From contig CM030842.1 of NCBI GenBank assembly GCA_018105865.1, positions 17,779,415 to 17,843,414 of the forward strand: 64,000 nucleotides of DNA. The letters run 5' to 3'. The translations under genes and the position numbers were made by a program. Of this stretch, positions 43,488 to 55,699 are shown one piece after another. The number at the start of each line of letters is the position of its first letter. Positions within the stretch are counted from its first letter, which is position 1. The notes under the pieces are model-generated. The model saw only the letters and a list, made by a program, of their open reading frames with translations. It did not search any database and was not told the DNA's origin. Source of the stretch: Metaphire vulgaris (taxonomy: Eukaryota; Annelida; Clitellata; Crassiclitellata; Megascolecidae).

Positions 43488-44408
43488 CAAGTTGGCCTAT
43501 ATTATATAGAAATAGAGGCGCCTTACAGTGAATGTAAATTTCTATGCCAGCGTCGCTTCACCGCCTACAATCGACTGCGTGCGTTCGCCGATCCTTAGTA
43601 TCCGACTCAGCCCTCAAGGCCAGGACTAAGGACCTAAAACTGGTCCTTAAGGAGTCCTTGAGGTCAAGGACTAACATCCCTGTCTATATATACACGAGTG
43701 AAAATCACCAAAAAGGAACTTAAATAGCAAAACGGGGAAGTTGGAGTCGGCAATAGTGAAGCTGCACACGTGGAGGTAGCTTGGGCGCGGTAGATTTCAG
43801 TAGTCGTATAAACTACGGTACAAATTCTCCACATTAGTACACTAATTCATTGGACGAATGAATTATTTGAACCACTATAGACGGGAGTGGTACAGTACTC
43901 AAAAGGACCGTAATGCATGGCAATGTGTCTTAACTGTAGGCCTACTATGGTTGCAGCAGCGGAAGACAAGATTATAGTTGGGCGTCTATTCGCTAGGTGG
44001 CCGCGGTTGGCCGTCTTTCGCGGCCTCAGGCAAACGTCCAACGAGCCTATGACCGATTTAGCGTTACTAGCATAGATTTTAATTTAAATCTATGGTTTAA
44101 ACTGCTAAAAAATGGCGAGTGATGAGAGCGACGTAGCTGTAAAGAATTTAAGCAGAAAGTTGAAGAGAGACATTTCATTTTTAAACTAACTGCGTAAGGA
44201 AAAATAGAAGCTGGCGGTAAAGTTGTACTGCGTTCACTGCGAAATACAATAGTTCATGTATACAGTAGTTTATACCGTATATGACCTAAAAAGGCTAAAA
44301 GTTGTTGGGTCTGTATTTTCGTTAAAATTAATCGAGATTAATCGATTTTAAAAAATTCCGATTAATCCAACAAAAAATTTTAATCGTTGCTAGCCCATAT
44401 ATATACGG

Positions 44409-44570
44409 TGGCGGCTCCGTCAGGGGGGCCGTGCCCCCTATTGAGTGCCTGCCCCCCCCAGTTGGGACCCTATACTTAATGCTACATACATTAAACTACA
44501 AATGGTTGGCCCCCATGATTAGAGGTTGCCACCCCAACGGCCCCCCACTTGCCAAATCCTAGAGTCGCGA
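44409..44570. mobile_element. Family C MITE, degraded, reverse orientation
   Basis: GGTGGCGGCTCCGTCAGG at the left and AAATCCTAGAGTCGCGA at the right, with the family interior AGTTGGGACCCTATACTTAA. No duplication is retained. Confidence 0.75.
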
Positions 44571-44579
44571 GTGTGTGTG

Positions 44580-46317
44580 TGTGTGTGCTACAGACCATTA
44601 TATATAGTCTGTAGCATAAGTATGTTAAGTCTATGAATATGGTTTGATGTTCATTGATTGACCACTTTTCTCCCACAGACTGCATCGTGGAACGAAGTTC
44701 GTTAAAATGATGCAATAGAGTCCAGTCTCCTTATACTTGGTCCGTTTAATCCCAATGTCTTGCCATTTCTCATTGCAGAAGGTCTGCAGAAATGTAGACG
44801 TTCTAGACTAAAATTTTATATTTTGCTCTGTGGTCAAAATTTCTTATACCGTCAGTTTTTCATTTGTGGTTTGCAAAGCAAGTTGTTTTTGAGGAGAAAT
44901 TACTAGGGGACCGATGAAAATTTTATTAATTTCCGATGATAACTAATTTTGGCAATTCCCGATTTTTAGTTTATTCTGCCCGGCTGCCGACAAATCAGCC
45001 ACAATTGTAGTAGAATAGATTTTCTAATATTGGATGAAAAGTGCAGACAGTCGGGTATGATGGCGATGCGCAACAGTTTCCACGCTCGTGGATCAGAATT
45101 GCCTCTAGGAGGGCCCTTTTATAAATGACGGGCCGCCATAATTACTGCGGGGACCAGGAAAGCAACTGAAGGCCGCGGCGGCCTCCGTAGTTTACATGTC
45201 AAAAAACCACCGTTGTTGCAAAGAGGAAACAGTCTATATCGACCGGTGCCTTCGTACTCTGGTGACCATGGGTTCTGCTGCTTTGAACAGTGCACAGTGC
45301 CGAATAAGACAACAATGATGTGGTGTAGGTTGTGAGTTGAGTCCCTGGTTAATTGTATCTTTCATTTGCATATATTTTGCGACTGCGGATTGGGGTGATA
45401 CTTGGTGTGTGTCCTAGTAGTCCATTTATTCGCAGTGGCAATAGTCCTCAATCGAATTGACACTTTCTATTCGTCTCGTAATTTGTCCCGACAGAGACGA
45501 ATCCACGGAGAGCGAGGCCCGGTCATTCGACCGTCGAGAGTTTGACAACATTCACATGGCGACGAGTTGTCTTCGTCATCGACATGTGTTTCCTTTGGAA
45601 GACCGTCGTGCTTGGAGACGATGGTCGCGGGTTCTAAAGGACTGCCGCCCTTTTTCTCCCGACCCTCCTATCATCCTCTCGTTCTCTACCATCATCGTCG
45701 GTCGCAGCAACAGCGTTTCCCGTGGGAGATGTCGTTCTGTCATCAGCAGTTCAGCGCTCCAGCCGCCCGTGCACTGAGGCGGCGGCGGGGATGCGGGAGG
45801 GGCGACCTGTCTGGTGGAAAATCAATGTCGTCAGAGGCAGACGACGACTGCAACCACCGACTGCATCCGATCTTCGTGCGCTCCGTCGACGTATACAGAC
45901 GACCGCCTAGCATTCCTTCTTCCTTCCTTTCTTCCGTTTTGCTCATTCTGTTATTCGTTACTGTTCGGTCAATGGCAGACTGTCCGACGCTCTGTGTCTG
46001 GCTACCGGCTTCAACTGTCCGCTGCCTCTCCCTCTCCATCGCTTGCATCTGTTTCGAATTTCGCTTTCTGGAATTTTGAATTCTGTGGACGAAACCGGAG
46101 ATCACGTGACTTCTGCAAGACTATCTGACGCGCATGCATAAGATGATTAGAATCTGTTGAAGACACGAACTCACTTCTGAATTGGAGAACAAGGTTAGAA
46201 ACATTGGTCGTTGCTTCATCACATTAGATGCACAACGCTTCCGCCAACCTCTTCGTAATATTACAATGCGCAGACATTGGCTTCGCCATCGTGTGTGGCC
46301 CCTGTTCGACGAATCTA
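44580..46317. other. Intergenic stretch without a supported gene
   Basis: Holds a GC-rich, CpG-bearing segment at about 45.48-45.86 kb with several overlapping open frames on both strands. None shows a conserved family or convincing splice junctions. It lies 2.2 kb upstream of the calcium sensor and could include its promoter or a 5' exon. Confidence 0.4.
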
Positions 46318-46692
46318 CAGAGGCGTCATTTGGGGGGGCTGGGGGGCCGTGCCCCCCCAAGGAAATGAAAATATTAATTTATAATGTATTAATGTGCAAA
46401 AAAACAAAAACAGGGACGTCATTTGGGTTTGGGGGCAAAAAAGTCAGCAGCCTCTAAGGGCTGACAAGCAAAAAAAAGTCAAGTATTTTTTGGTAATCGT
46501 AATCCTAAAAGAAGTCAAGTATTTTAATCGTAATCCTAAAAGAACTGACGAGCAAAAAAACGTCGTCAACTTTTTTTTGAAACTCAAACTTAGTCGAAAA
46601 AAATCTCCAAAAAATAAAAAAATTTAAAGCAAAATTTTAAAGCAAAATTTCTCGCCCCCTCCCCCCAAGAAAAGTGTGAAATGACGCCACTG
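46318..46692. mobile_element. hAT-like MITE, family D
   Basis: CAGAGGCGTCATTTGG to GAAATGACGCCACTG. Perfect 8-bp duplication CGAATCTA. The interior has TGACAAGCAAAAAAAAGTC and TGACGAGCAAAAAAACGTC. It is longer than its relative at 18021-18227. Confidence 0.9.
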
Positions 46693-47677
46693 CGAATCTA
46701 TAAGGCTAAAAGGCTAGTTGCTCATTCGCTGGTCGCTTCGTGCGACGGAATGTTGATGAAGGGCGTAACCAGGAGACCAAATACTGTAACCTGTTCGCAG
46801 TTCTCTTAGCGATATCATCGACTAAGAGTTTCACGATTAGTTAGATTTGGGGCTGGCTTCGCCCACGACCAGCGTTAGTGGTAAGAAAACTACGCATGGT
46901 CAGATGACCAGAGGAAGGTCGACTCGTAGTCGTGTGCATTTATTTTGGTGTTATCAGCCTCCTGCAGAGCGCCGGGCCCCTGTGCAATTGTCGTCTGTCG
47001 GCGGGGCCGTTATTAGCATCGGACCCTTAGAGAGGTCGTTGTCAGCTCACTGAGAGTCGTTGTCTTTGGCCTCAAATGCTAAATAATTCTGAATTTTGTT
47101 TTATTTCGATTCTAATGCTGAACTCTGGAGCAAAATTTCGGACTGAATGACAACTTATATGCACTCGTTGCGCTCCATTCCCTCGTCGGCTTTGCGTGAA
47201 TCTCACTACCACCGTAGACTACAAATTGGGGGGCCCGTCTCCCAGTCCGGTCCTCCACGTGTCCACCCTATTGTTCATCAGGAAGACTCATTGGATTTTG
47301 GTTATTGGTGATAGCAAATACATTGCACAATTGCGCTATAGAAGTTTTAATCAGCTCTGTCTTAAATATCCTCATAGAGGGGGCATGTGGACTGGGTTGC
47401 TTATTGTAGATCCAGTTCACGAAAAGGCAAATATTTTATCCAGCATGCACGTCACGCGTCAGATGTTTTTCTCCTTCTACAGTTCTAGAGCTGAAATTAC
47501 CCTGGGAGTCGTACTTAACAGGTGTTTGGTTAAACTCCGTGGCGTTTTTACAAATCGAAAAATTTTCCAAGAGGAGAGCAGTTTCTGATTCAAAAGACGG
47601 AACAGGTCCCAAGAGAGACAATCGCTTTTCTCGTTATTAGAACAGAAATGATGCTAAGAGGAAAAGCACTTAAGACT

Positions 47678-47680
<3 letters not shown>

Positions 47681-47739
<59 letters not shown>
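47681..47739. repeat. (TA)n microsatellite
   Basis: About 29 TA units upstream of the calcium sensor gene. Confidence 0.95.
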
Positions 47740-47741
<2 letters not shown>

Positions 47742-48055
47742 CCTCTTCATCCCTTCAGTTAGCTCTGTAAAGACATGCGTTTGTCTCGGATGCATTTTAC
47801 CACTGTCATTCGTTTACAAAGCATTCACGCTAAAGACAATAATACAGAGGATGTCATCCCGCGGTGTCATGTAATGACGTCATCATTACCCATCTGTTCG
47901 TTCGATGGCCACAACTGCGTCAAGTGGTTTGTCACTGCAATGTAGATCGGTGACGAAGCAGACGACAGAAGCTCCGAACAGCTGCGCCCTCCCTCCGCGC
48001 GTACCTCAAGCTACAGCGGCTGACTGGTCGTCAAAGGCGGATACTCTGTTCCGCC

Positions 48056-48087
48056 GGAAATGGGAGGGGCCGGAAATGGGAGGGGCC
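48056..48087 (+). repeat. 16-bp tandem duplication over the calcium sensor start codon
   Basis: GGAAATGGGAGGGGCC occurs twice head to tail. The second copy holds the functional ATG at 48076. The first holds an out-of-frame ATG at 48060 that reads 11 codons to a TAA at 48093. Confidence 0.9.
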
Positions 48088-48183
48088 GGAAGTAAGAAGC
48101 TACCGAAGGAGGACATGGACTTCCTCATGCAAAACACCAACTTCACGAAGCAACAGATCAAGGCGTGGTATAGCGGTTTTATG
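48076..48183 (+). CDS. Calcium sensor exon 1
   Basis: 36 codons ending TTTATG|GTAAGA in phase 0. I chose the ATG at 48076 because it produces the MGxxxS myristoylation start. Confidence 0.85.
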
Positions 48184-50306
48184 GTAAGAAAAGGCGCTGC
48201 ATGAGTAAGCCTCCTCTTACCTCGTCGCTTCCAACGACGCCTGTCTGTGTGTCTGTATACACATTGTGCCACGCACAGCTTCTGCACTGAGAATGAGTGT
48301 TTCGTCTGTCAAAAAACAATGGTAGGGTCAGGCTCTCCCGACCCAACATTTTCGACCTTCAGTTGGGATAGGACAGAAAAATCTCGACCTGCGATGGTCT
48401 GGATTCCCCAACAGACCCCCCTCGATACACGAGCGCCTGTAAAGATGACGAATACGTCTATACAATGGACTGAGACAGTTATGTTGCGAAACTGTTTCAT
48501 CGTTAGAAAATCCCCCAAAATTCAGGACGAACGAATACCATTTAAATAACTCTTTTAACAGGAATAGAATGCTTCAATGCAGATGCTGATTGCGCGCCAA
48601 CAAAACTGCATTCGACGACGTCTTAGATCAGAGAGCTTGAAGAAACGCAGTCTAGCAGCCTAGCAAATGTGTGACAACATTTGTGGCATGCGGCTTCGTT
48701 TGTGCAATTGTCGTTAGAGATTTGGAGGGGGAGGAGGAGGCTGTATTAATATAAGGTTGATTTCATTGCTCATGTAGAAAGACTGTCCAAATGGTCAGCT
48801 GACGAGAGCCAAGTTCCTCGAAGTCTATTCGAGCTTCTTTCCTCAGGGAAACGCAGAAAAGTTCTGCGAACATGTCTTCCGGACGTTCGACTCGGACAAC
48901 AGCGGACGGATCGACTTCAAAGAGTTCCTCCTCGCCATCAACATCACCTCCGCCGGGAAGCCAGAACGGAAACTGGAATGGGCGTTCCAGATGTATGACG
49001 TCAACGGAGATGGAACAATAGAACCGAGCGAAATGGCAGAAATCATCGGAGTAAGAAGGCACTTGTATGTCGTCAATGTCGTAGGAGCAGTCATGAGAGA
49101 CTTCCCCATTAGGAATAATAATTATGTAAGCAGTAAATTGATAAGGAAACGATTTCGTCTTTAAAATGAAAAGGTAATCATGAGAAAATCATCACTTGTT
49201 CATCTGATTTACAAATAGACAATCCTTGATAAATGGACTTTTTAAAATTGCTTTATATAGCGCCGATATGTTTAGTCATCCAATCAGTGAGTCGATCTGA
49301 TCTTTTGCACCAAACTCTTTCTAGGCGCTGGGAAGTCTGTGCCATTCGAAAGGTAAAATGATCGTTTTCCATTATGTGGTTCTCTCTTTTAATGAACCCG
49401 GGTGGTCAGTTGGACCACCCGGGTTCCACTCCAGCTCCACTCCCAACTGGGGTTCTAACGACCACAGCATAAAATTAGTGCATTAGCGTAGTCAGGGTCT
49501 CAGAGGGCACGAGGCCGGCCTCTGCTCTGACTGGGGAAAATCGTAGATTTTGCGCAAAACCAATGAGAAACTAGGGTGTAGGTAGCATGATCCAAGAGAT
49601 GACGTTAATGTGCTAAGGATTTATTGATGACCTTTTTGCTAATCCGAGACTTTTACCCTAAAATGTCGATGTGCCCCCTCCCCCCTTATGCCGTAACCAT
49701 GGCTACGCCACAGCCTAAGTGAATACCTGAATACACTGTAGTAATCATGATAATAGATGCGTTTGCCAATAAAACGAATCTCGCTGAACAGAAAATTAGA
49801 ATGATCTAGAACAGAGGTACTCAAACTTTTTGAAGGCGGTCCACGTCATCCAGTCTCTTCCACCGTTCGTGTGGGTCCACTAGTTACAAGGGAAGTACAA
49901 TTATTACTCCTGTGACAACTACAGCATTAAGTAATTAAGCCAATATTACAGGCTCGAAATTTCTCAGACACAGAAAGCTGTGGCGGTCCACAAGAACCGT
50001 CCTTGCGGTCCAGATTGTGGACCGCGGGCCGCGGTTTGAGTACCTCTGATATTCTAGAAGACCGGTTCATATGATTGGCTGATGAGACACTTGTTGTGTG
50101 CGTGTGTCAAGGCAATATACAACATGGTGGGACCCTCGTTGGCCGACAACGACCCAAGTGACACTCCGGAGAAGAGGACGAGGGAGATATTCGCCAAAAT
50201 GGACGAGAACAGCGACGGAGTTCTGTCTAAAGAAGAGTTCATCAAGGGATGCATGTCCGACGAATTCCTCTGCCAGATGCTAACGGCCGACCCGGGGGCC
50301 GAGTAG
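48076..50306 (+). CDS. Neuronal calcium sensor (hippocalcin/visinin-like), three coding exons
   Basis: NCS proteins are small EF-hand Ca2+ switches that bind membranes through an N-myristoyl group. The predicted 191 residues match the family length. MGGAGSKK gives Gly2 and Ser6 for myristoylation. [17 protein letters not shown] leads into the degenerate first EF hand, with the family KDCPNG motif that blocks Ca2+ binding. Loops [12 protein letters not shown] (EF2), [12 protein letters not shown] (EF3) and [12 protein letters not shown] (EF4) all carry canonical acidic positions 1, 3, 5 and 12. A functional EF4 speaks against recoverin proper and for hippocalcin/neurocalcin/VILIP types. All three exons read without frame errors. 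Upstream the same frame stays open to an ATG at 47905, which could add 57 residues but would bury the myristoylation site. Confidence 0.92.
48778..49050 (+). CDS. Calcium sensor exon 2 (EF1 to EF3)
   Basis: 91 codons in phase 0, from acceptor TTGCTCATGTAG to GGA|GTAAGA. Encodes [59 protein letters not shown]. Confidence 0.95.
49480..49718. mobile_element. Degraded hAT-like element in calcium sensor intron 2
   Basis: The right end ATGGCTACGCCACAG resembles the CAGTGGCGTAG family. The left (TTAGCGTAGTCAGGG) is degraded. The inside has GATGACCTTTTTGCTAATCC, a variant of the shared motif. Confidence 0.45.
49812..50048. mobile_element. hAT-like element (CAGAGGTACTCAAACTTT)
   Basis: CAGAGGTACTCAAACTTTTT is inverted as CGGTTTGAGTACCTCTG at the right. 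It ends about 60 bp before the exon 3 acceptor. A TCTAGAA string occurs on each side, but not as a clean 8-bp duplication. Confidence 0.65.
50112..50306 (+). CDS. Calcium sensor exon 3 (EF4 and C-terminus)
   Basis: 64 codons plus TAG, after acceptor CGTGTGTCAAG. Reads [20 protein letters not shown], then [20 protein letters not shown] and ends MLTADPGAE. Confidence 0.95.
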   Translation, partial: AIYNMVGPSLADNDPSDTPEKRTREIFAKMDENSDGVLSKEEFIKGCMSDEFLCQMLTADPGAE

Positions 50307-50902
50307 GCCTAGACACCTGCAGCCGGAGGGGCGCATCTGCAGCGCTCAATTCGCCTCTTCGTTTTCTTCTTAACTGTGACTCTGAAAGTCGTGTCAGTGC
50401 TAACAGATGCCGTGCTGCGCTTTCAGAGAAAGAGGGAGACGATTTCCTTTCCTCAATCTCCTACATTTATTGTTTTAATAATTCTTCCAGATTCCAGAGC
50501 GTTTTTCATTGTTAGTAGACCTAAGTCAAATATTTCTAACCCGAGCCGAAGGGTTTCATCATCATCATCATCACCACACCATCATCATTATCATCATCAC
50601 TATAATCAAATCCTCTGGCAAATATCAACAAGTGTCCATTTCGTTGTTACGCAGTTTTCTTATTGCTTTCTTTATTCCGCTTTCATCAAATTCTGTCAAA
50701 CAAAGCCGCTTGAATTGATCATTGTCTTTGTAAAGTGTCGAGTTTCTTTTTCACCTAAATTCAGTCATCGGTCAGAAGGTTCCGTTGGAAAATGCATTCT
50801 CTTAGGAAATACAGTTACTTCAGAATCCATATAACAATCAATCTAAACCTGGAAAGTAATAACACTGGCCCGTAGGCCTAAATATATTAGCATGTCACGA
50901 GG

Positions 50903-50958
<56 letters not shown>

Positions 50959-52455
50959 TACATAGATTTTTCAACTGCACATTTTCCGACTTCGTTTGGA
51001 ACTTGGTGTGAGAAGTTGAGAATAACAATTCAATCGAATCGTTGATCATTGTTTATCGACAGTGCTTGAGGTAACAGCATGCTTGCATCTAGTGTTGGGC
51101 TTGACTCGCAGCTTTTTACAAGCTAATGCGATAAATTCGACAACCTGCCGTTGGCCTTTGGACGCAACTTGAAGAGCTGTTGACCAATTCGTTTAGATCA
51201 ATCGTCAACTGTGTTCGATCCGTCTCAATAGCAGCGACTGATTTGATTTCTCTCACTCAAAATCTGTCGACCCTCACGCGAGGGTCCGTTTCGACAAGTG
51301 GGCAGGCAAACTCCCACCCATCCACAAGCAAATCGAACGCAACTGTCCGTTTAATTAACTGCGCGAACAATTGTCTGTTTCCATGTTTCAATTCATCTTC
51401 GTTCAGATTTTAGGCATTAGGCCCATAAATAGTTTTTACATTAATCGCTTTATTCATCGTTTAAAATTGTCGAATTTTTACGAACTGATTGTACTTTGAA
51501 TAGAATAGGCCTACAGAAATGCACAATTAACCGCTGTTCGAAGAAACGTGGTCGTCTATTTGCGTTGTTGGCGATTAAGACACACATACCGTATCGAGTC
51601 GCGTCCTCGACTCTGTTGTCTCAGTTGCGCCTTTCGAGGTCTTTATGTTGGGCTCCCTAGATGATTAAAATAAGTAGGCTACAGTAAAACCACTTTGGCG
51701 AGAGGCGAATACAATGCTCACTACTGAAACTACAGTAGGTTAGCCCCCCTCGGGGGCGGGGATGAGAATTTCGGGTGGCCCGCGGATACCAGTAGGGACG
51801 GGTCAGCTCGTGAACAAATGACAAGTTGCTATAATTCGTTTCACGTATAGACGGCAGGTCGGCCACGTGAAACTGTAAACTTGTAAAGGTTAAGTTTTTA
51901 AGCTAGTATAGGCTGTGTCTGTGACTCGTACTGTTGATAATGCAGACCAGGGTAGCTGCTTCTGATGTAATACAGAAGCATATAGGCCTACAGGTCCACG
52001 GAGACAGCTGGGTTGGATACAAACGGGAGCGGGATTGGCCATAGCAGGGTGGGGCGAGAGTGGTGGGAGAGAGGTCGACTGTCGCGGGCCGGATCAGAAT
52101 TTTGCCCCCTCCCCGTGCAGACCTCTACCACAATCTCTTCACCAGTCATTAGCTGACAGGTTAATAGCTGATTGTCAACAACGATGTATTCATCGGGGAG
52201 GGTCATTAATTGTGTAAACGGTCGGTTGAGAGCTTGGCCTAAACGGTCAAACAGGTAAGCAAAGCTGCTATGGCGAGCAAAAGAGGCAATAATTCATAGG
52301 CATGGAATTTTGAAAGTTGTGGCGACGGCGAGTGGCGAGTTTGGCGTCTAAATGAATTAGTTTACATGAGTGGAAATCCGTTCTTGACCCATCAATGGCG
52401 AGAGGGGAGTTTGGCGACCTAAAGAGAGGTGAGCTAAAGAGGTATTACTCTATAG
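50307..52455. other. 3' flank and intergenic stretch
   Basis: Begins with the probable 3' untranslated region of the calcium sensor, with an ATCATC tract near 50560-50600. Farther on I see no exon I recognise. A (TC)n run is annotated separately. Confidence 0.45.
50907..50953. repeat. (TC)n microsatellite
   Basis: About 23 TC units. Confidence 0.95.
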
Positions 52456-53577
52456 CAGGGGTGCACAACCTTTTAAGGACGAAGGGCCACATTTTTCGGT
52501 TCCAAGACTCCGCGGGCCACAAGCGCTTTTTCTAATGCAGAAGTGGTACATTGACAGTAACCGTTAACAGTGGCGGCTCCACAAGGAGGGGGCGGGGGGC
52601 CCGTGCCCCTCATTGAGTGCCTGGTCCCCCAGTGGCCCCTGTTGGGACCCTATACTTAATACTACATAGCTAACAACAAATGGTTGCCCCCCATGATTAG
52701 AAGTTGCCACCCCAACGGCCCCCCACTTGCCAAATCCTGGAGCCGCCACTGACCGTTAATAGCAATATTTAATACGGTTATGTATAAAATTTAATTCGAC
52801 AGGACTAATGGAATTAATAGATTTCTGATGAATACAATCAATCCAGTAGGAACAAATGCAATTTAAAAGTTTAGTGCTGTAGTTTAAATGTAGAATTTAA
52901 GGCTAGGGCCTTGTTAATAAAAAATACTATGACCATGTTCAATTATTAATTCATAAAATTAAAAAAGCAAAGGTCAATCGCCTTTTTATAGCCAATGGAG
53001 TTGTTGAGACTGAACGTCTTCAACAAATAAATCATATTCATATTTTGTGGCAGTTCACTTTTGCAACTTTCAAAGAGCACTCAACCTGAACTTTAGAACA
53101 TTTTTGTTAAATTTAATTACAGAAAATTTTTGTTCACACAAGTAAGTGCTTCCAAATAGTCGCGAAGGCTTTAAAGTGGCCCGAAGGCTTTCTTCCTTTC
53201 ATATTAGCGCTACTGAAGAAGTCATTCGTTCCAAGGGTCTAAGTCGCCATCAGTTCAAGTTATTTATAGAAAGACGGGGGTGCCTCTTACCATGACATAC
53301 CATATTCACAGATGTGAGAGAGCAGAGGACGAATTTTAGAATTCTTTGTTGAACTGATAGCAGAAATTTGTGAATTTCTTAACAGCAAGGGCATAATAAT
53401 AAACAATAATAATAACAAGGTTTAATAGTGTAGCGCTAATATGAAAGCAAGAAAACCTTCGGGGCAACTTTACAGCCTTTGGGGCCACTTTCCACTAAAA
53501 TCCTGAAACGTCCGCGGGCCACAAAAAATCGCCGGCGGGCCACCAGTGGCCCGCGGGACACGGGGTTGTGCACCCTG
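52456..53577. mobile_element. 1.1-kb hAT-like element with nested MITE
   Basis: CAGGGGTGCACAACCTTTTA is inverted as GGTTGTGCACCCTG. Perfect 8-bp duplication CTCTATAG. GGGCCAC units recur near both ends. A family C MITE is inserted inside. I find no transposase ORF. Confidence 0.85.
52568..52751. mobile_element. hAT-like MITE, family C, nested
   Basis: CAGTGGCGGCTCCACAAGG to CCTGGAGCCGCCACTG. Perfect 8-bp duplication ACCGTTAA within the surrounding element. Confidence 0.9.
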
Positions 53578-53684
53578 CTCTATAGTATGTAAAATTTCCT
53601 GATTTTTATATAGCACTTCGGGCACGGTTACCGTGTGTAACATTTTATAGCGATGGCCTTTCAGGTGTAATGTTCAGTGGCGTC

Positions 53685-53850
53685 GTCAGGAATTTTTGGT
53701 GGGGGGGGGCAAAAGGGGTCTGGCGTGTCAGATTCCTTACCCACCCCACCCCCTCCACAAAAAAACTTTCTCACCGGATTTGCGCGAATCTGGTAGGTGG
53801 TCTTGGCAGGTTGGGGCAGTTGCCCCCCGTTTCGACGCTAATGGTAATGT
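53685..53850. mobile_element. hAT-like MITE (CAGTGGCGTCGTCAGG)
   Basis: A second copy of the 28964 family. The left end is clear, the right end is not. Confidence 0.6.
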
Positions 53851-53916
53851 TGAACTTTTGGCACCGAACCCATGCATAGAGACCCTGTAGGCTAGAAGCC
53901 CCTGGATGATCTGAGC

Positions 53917-53917
<1 letters not shown>

Positions 53918-53963
<46 letters not shown>
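53918..53963. repeat. (ATT)n microsatellite
   Basis: About 15 ATT units. Confidence 0.95.
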
Positions 53964-53964
<1 letters not shown>

Positions 53965-54837
53965 GACGCCTTATAGTTTATATAGTGCTGTGTAAAAAAG
54001 ACGATGGTCAAAGTCAAGGGTTCTTTGACAAGTGTCACTTGAAAAAGATGTTAAACGACTGTGAGTCTTTCAGAACTGATTGCAGTCGGTTTAGCTGACT
54101 GTCGGTCGGAAAGAACCAGAAGCAGACGTATAAGCGCTGCTGTTGCAGTGGTCGATGCGAGGGTTGAATGCAAGGCGACGGATGGCTGGAATCATTGACT
54201 GTTGTTCTTAATGCTTCGTAGTTGGTAGTATAGCAGTTCCTCGTTATGAGGCCGGTGAGATTACCAAAAGAGAGTATAGGCTTTATACTTCGTCAACGAG
54301 GACACCAAACAGACCTAGGCGATTAAACGAGTTAGGAGCAATACATGTCATGCGGGTCATATTGCTGTAAAACAGCGATATTATTAACACTATAAGACCT
54401 GTTCCCTTGTACATATAACGCACTCTGAGCCACTCTCTATTTCTGGAATTTAGAAATCTGCATCCCTCTCATCTGTTCGTCTCCTGACCACTTCGACCGG
54501 CCTCTTCGCCACAGGAGCCGTCTCCAATTAGTTAAGCGTCATTCGACAGAGAGCGCTTCGTCCGTCTAGTGGAACTCTCACAATCTGGTTAATTAAGAAA
54601 CTAATCACTAATACAGTCGTATGCGCTTCCTTTGGCGTTCGTATGCAGCAAATGTATAGGCTGTTTATCTGACAAAATAATTACATAAAAAGTCCAACAA
54701 ATCGGAAGGTGTGATGTTAGCTCTACACAATATTATGTAATTAATTTTGCTCGATAAAATTGTGTCTAAGTGGCAATTTCTCTAATGCTTACGCCTATGG
54801 AATTCTATGCTCTCTGTCTTTGCCAGTGCTAATTAAA

Positions 54838-54853
54838 CGGGTTAGGGTTAGGG
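54838..54853. repeat. Short interstitial telomeric repeat
   Basis: GGGTTAGGGTTAGGG, two and a half units, just before the large GA tract. Confidence 0.7.
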
Positions 54854-54867
54854 CAAAGAAGCAGGAG

Positions 54868-55083
<216 letters not shown>

Positions 55084-55575
55084 CGGATAGTCGCACCTGT
55101 ATCTATCTTCATCGAAGAAAGGCTTCTGGAGACAGTAAGTCACACCTGTCGGGTAAAAGTGTAACGCAAACGGTAGAACTGATTCTGATGATCGACAGAA
55201 TGTATTGTTTTGACAAAAGTTATTTCTAACATTTTACGACAGCGCCACCTACCGATTAAGTGAGAACAAAGAGTGACACGTGACCTATAACAGACAATGA
55301 GATAACAATTCTGCTTTGGCGCGACCATCGACAGTTGCCAAGTGCATTGTTAACATGGCGCTATAGAAGTTCCTATTTTACGTCACCGTTACGTTACATC
55401 TACCGACTAAATTATCGTCGGAAGAGAAGAAGACATTTGGGTGGAAGTGGTTCTTTTCCCAACTGCCACAAGAAAACAATGACATCGCATTTTTGCATTG
55501 AATTTTCATAAGTAAGAAACAAATTAGAGACTTTAGTCTACAGCGACTACGACGACAACGGTGCTGATTAATGAA

Positions 55576-55632
55576 ATGATGATGATGATGATGATGATGA
55601 TCATGATGATGATGTTGTTGCTGTTGTTGTTG
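55576..55632. repeat. (GAT)n-(GTT)n compound microsatellite
   Basis: GAT units followed by TTG units. The minus reading gives poly-His and poly-Gln, with no support as a gene. Confidence 0.9.
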
Positions 55633-55699
55633 TATGTGAGGAAGGAGTCTTAACTTCTTACCCTTGGCCGAAGACCTCACTGGGATCTGTTAGTCGTAG

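Noticed and set aside
45457..46128. Several 60-170 residue open frames
   Set aside because: Overlapping frames on both strands in GC-rich sequence, with no family resemblance or splice support.
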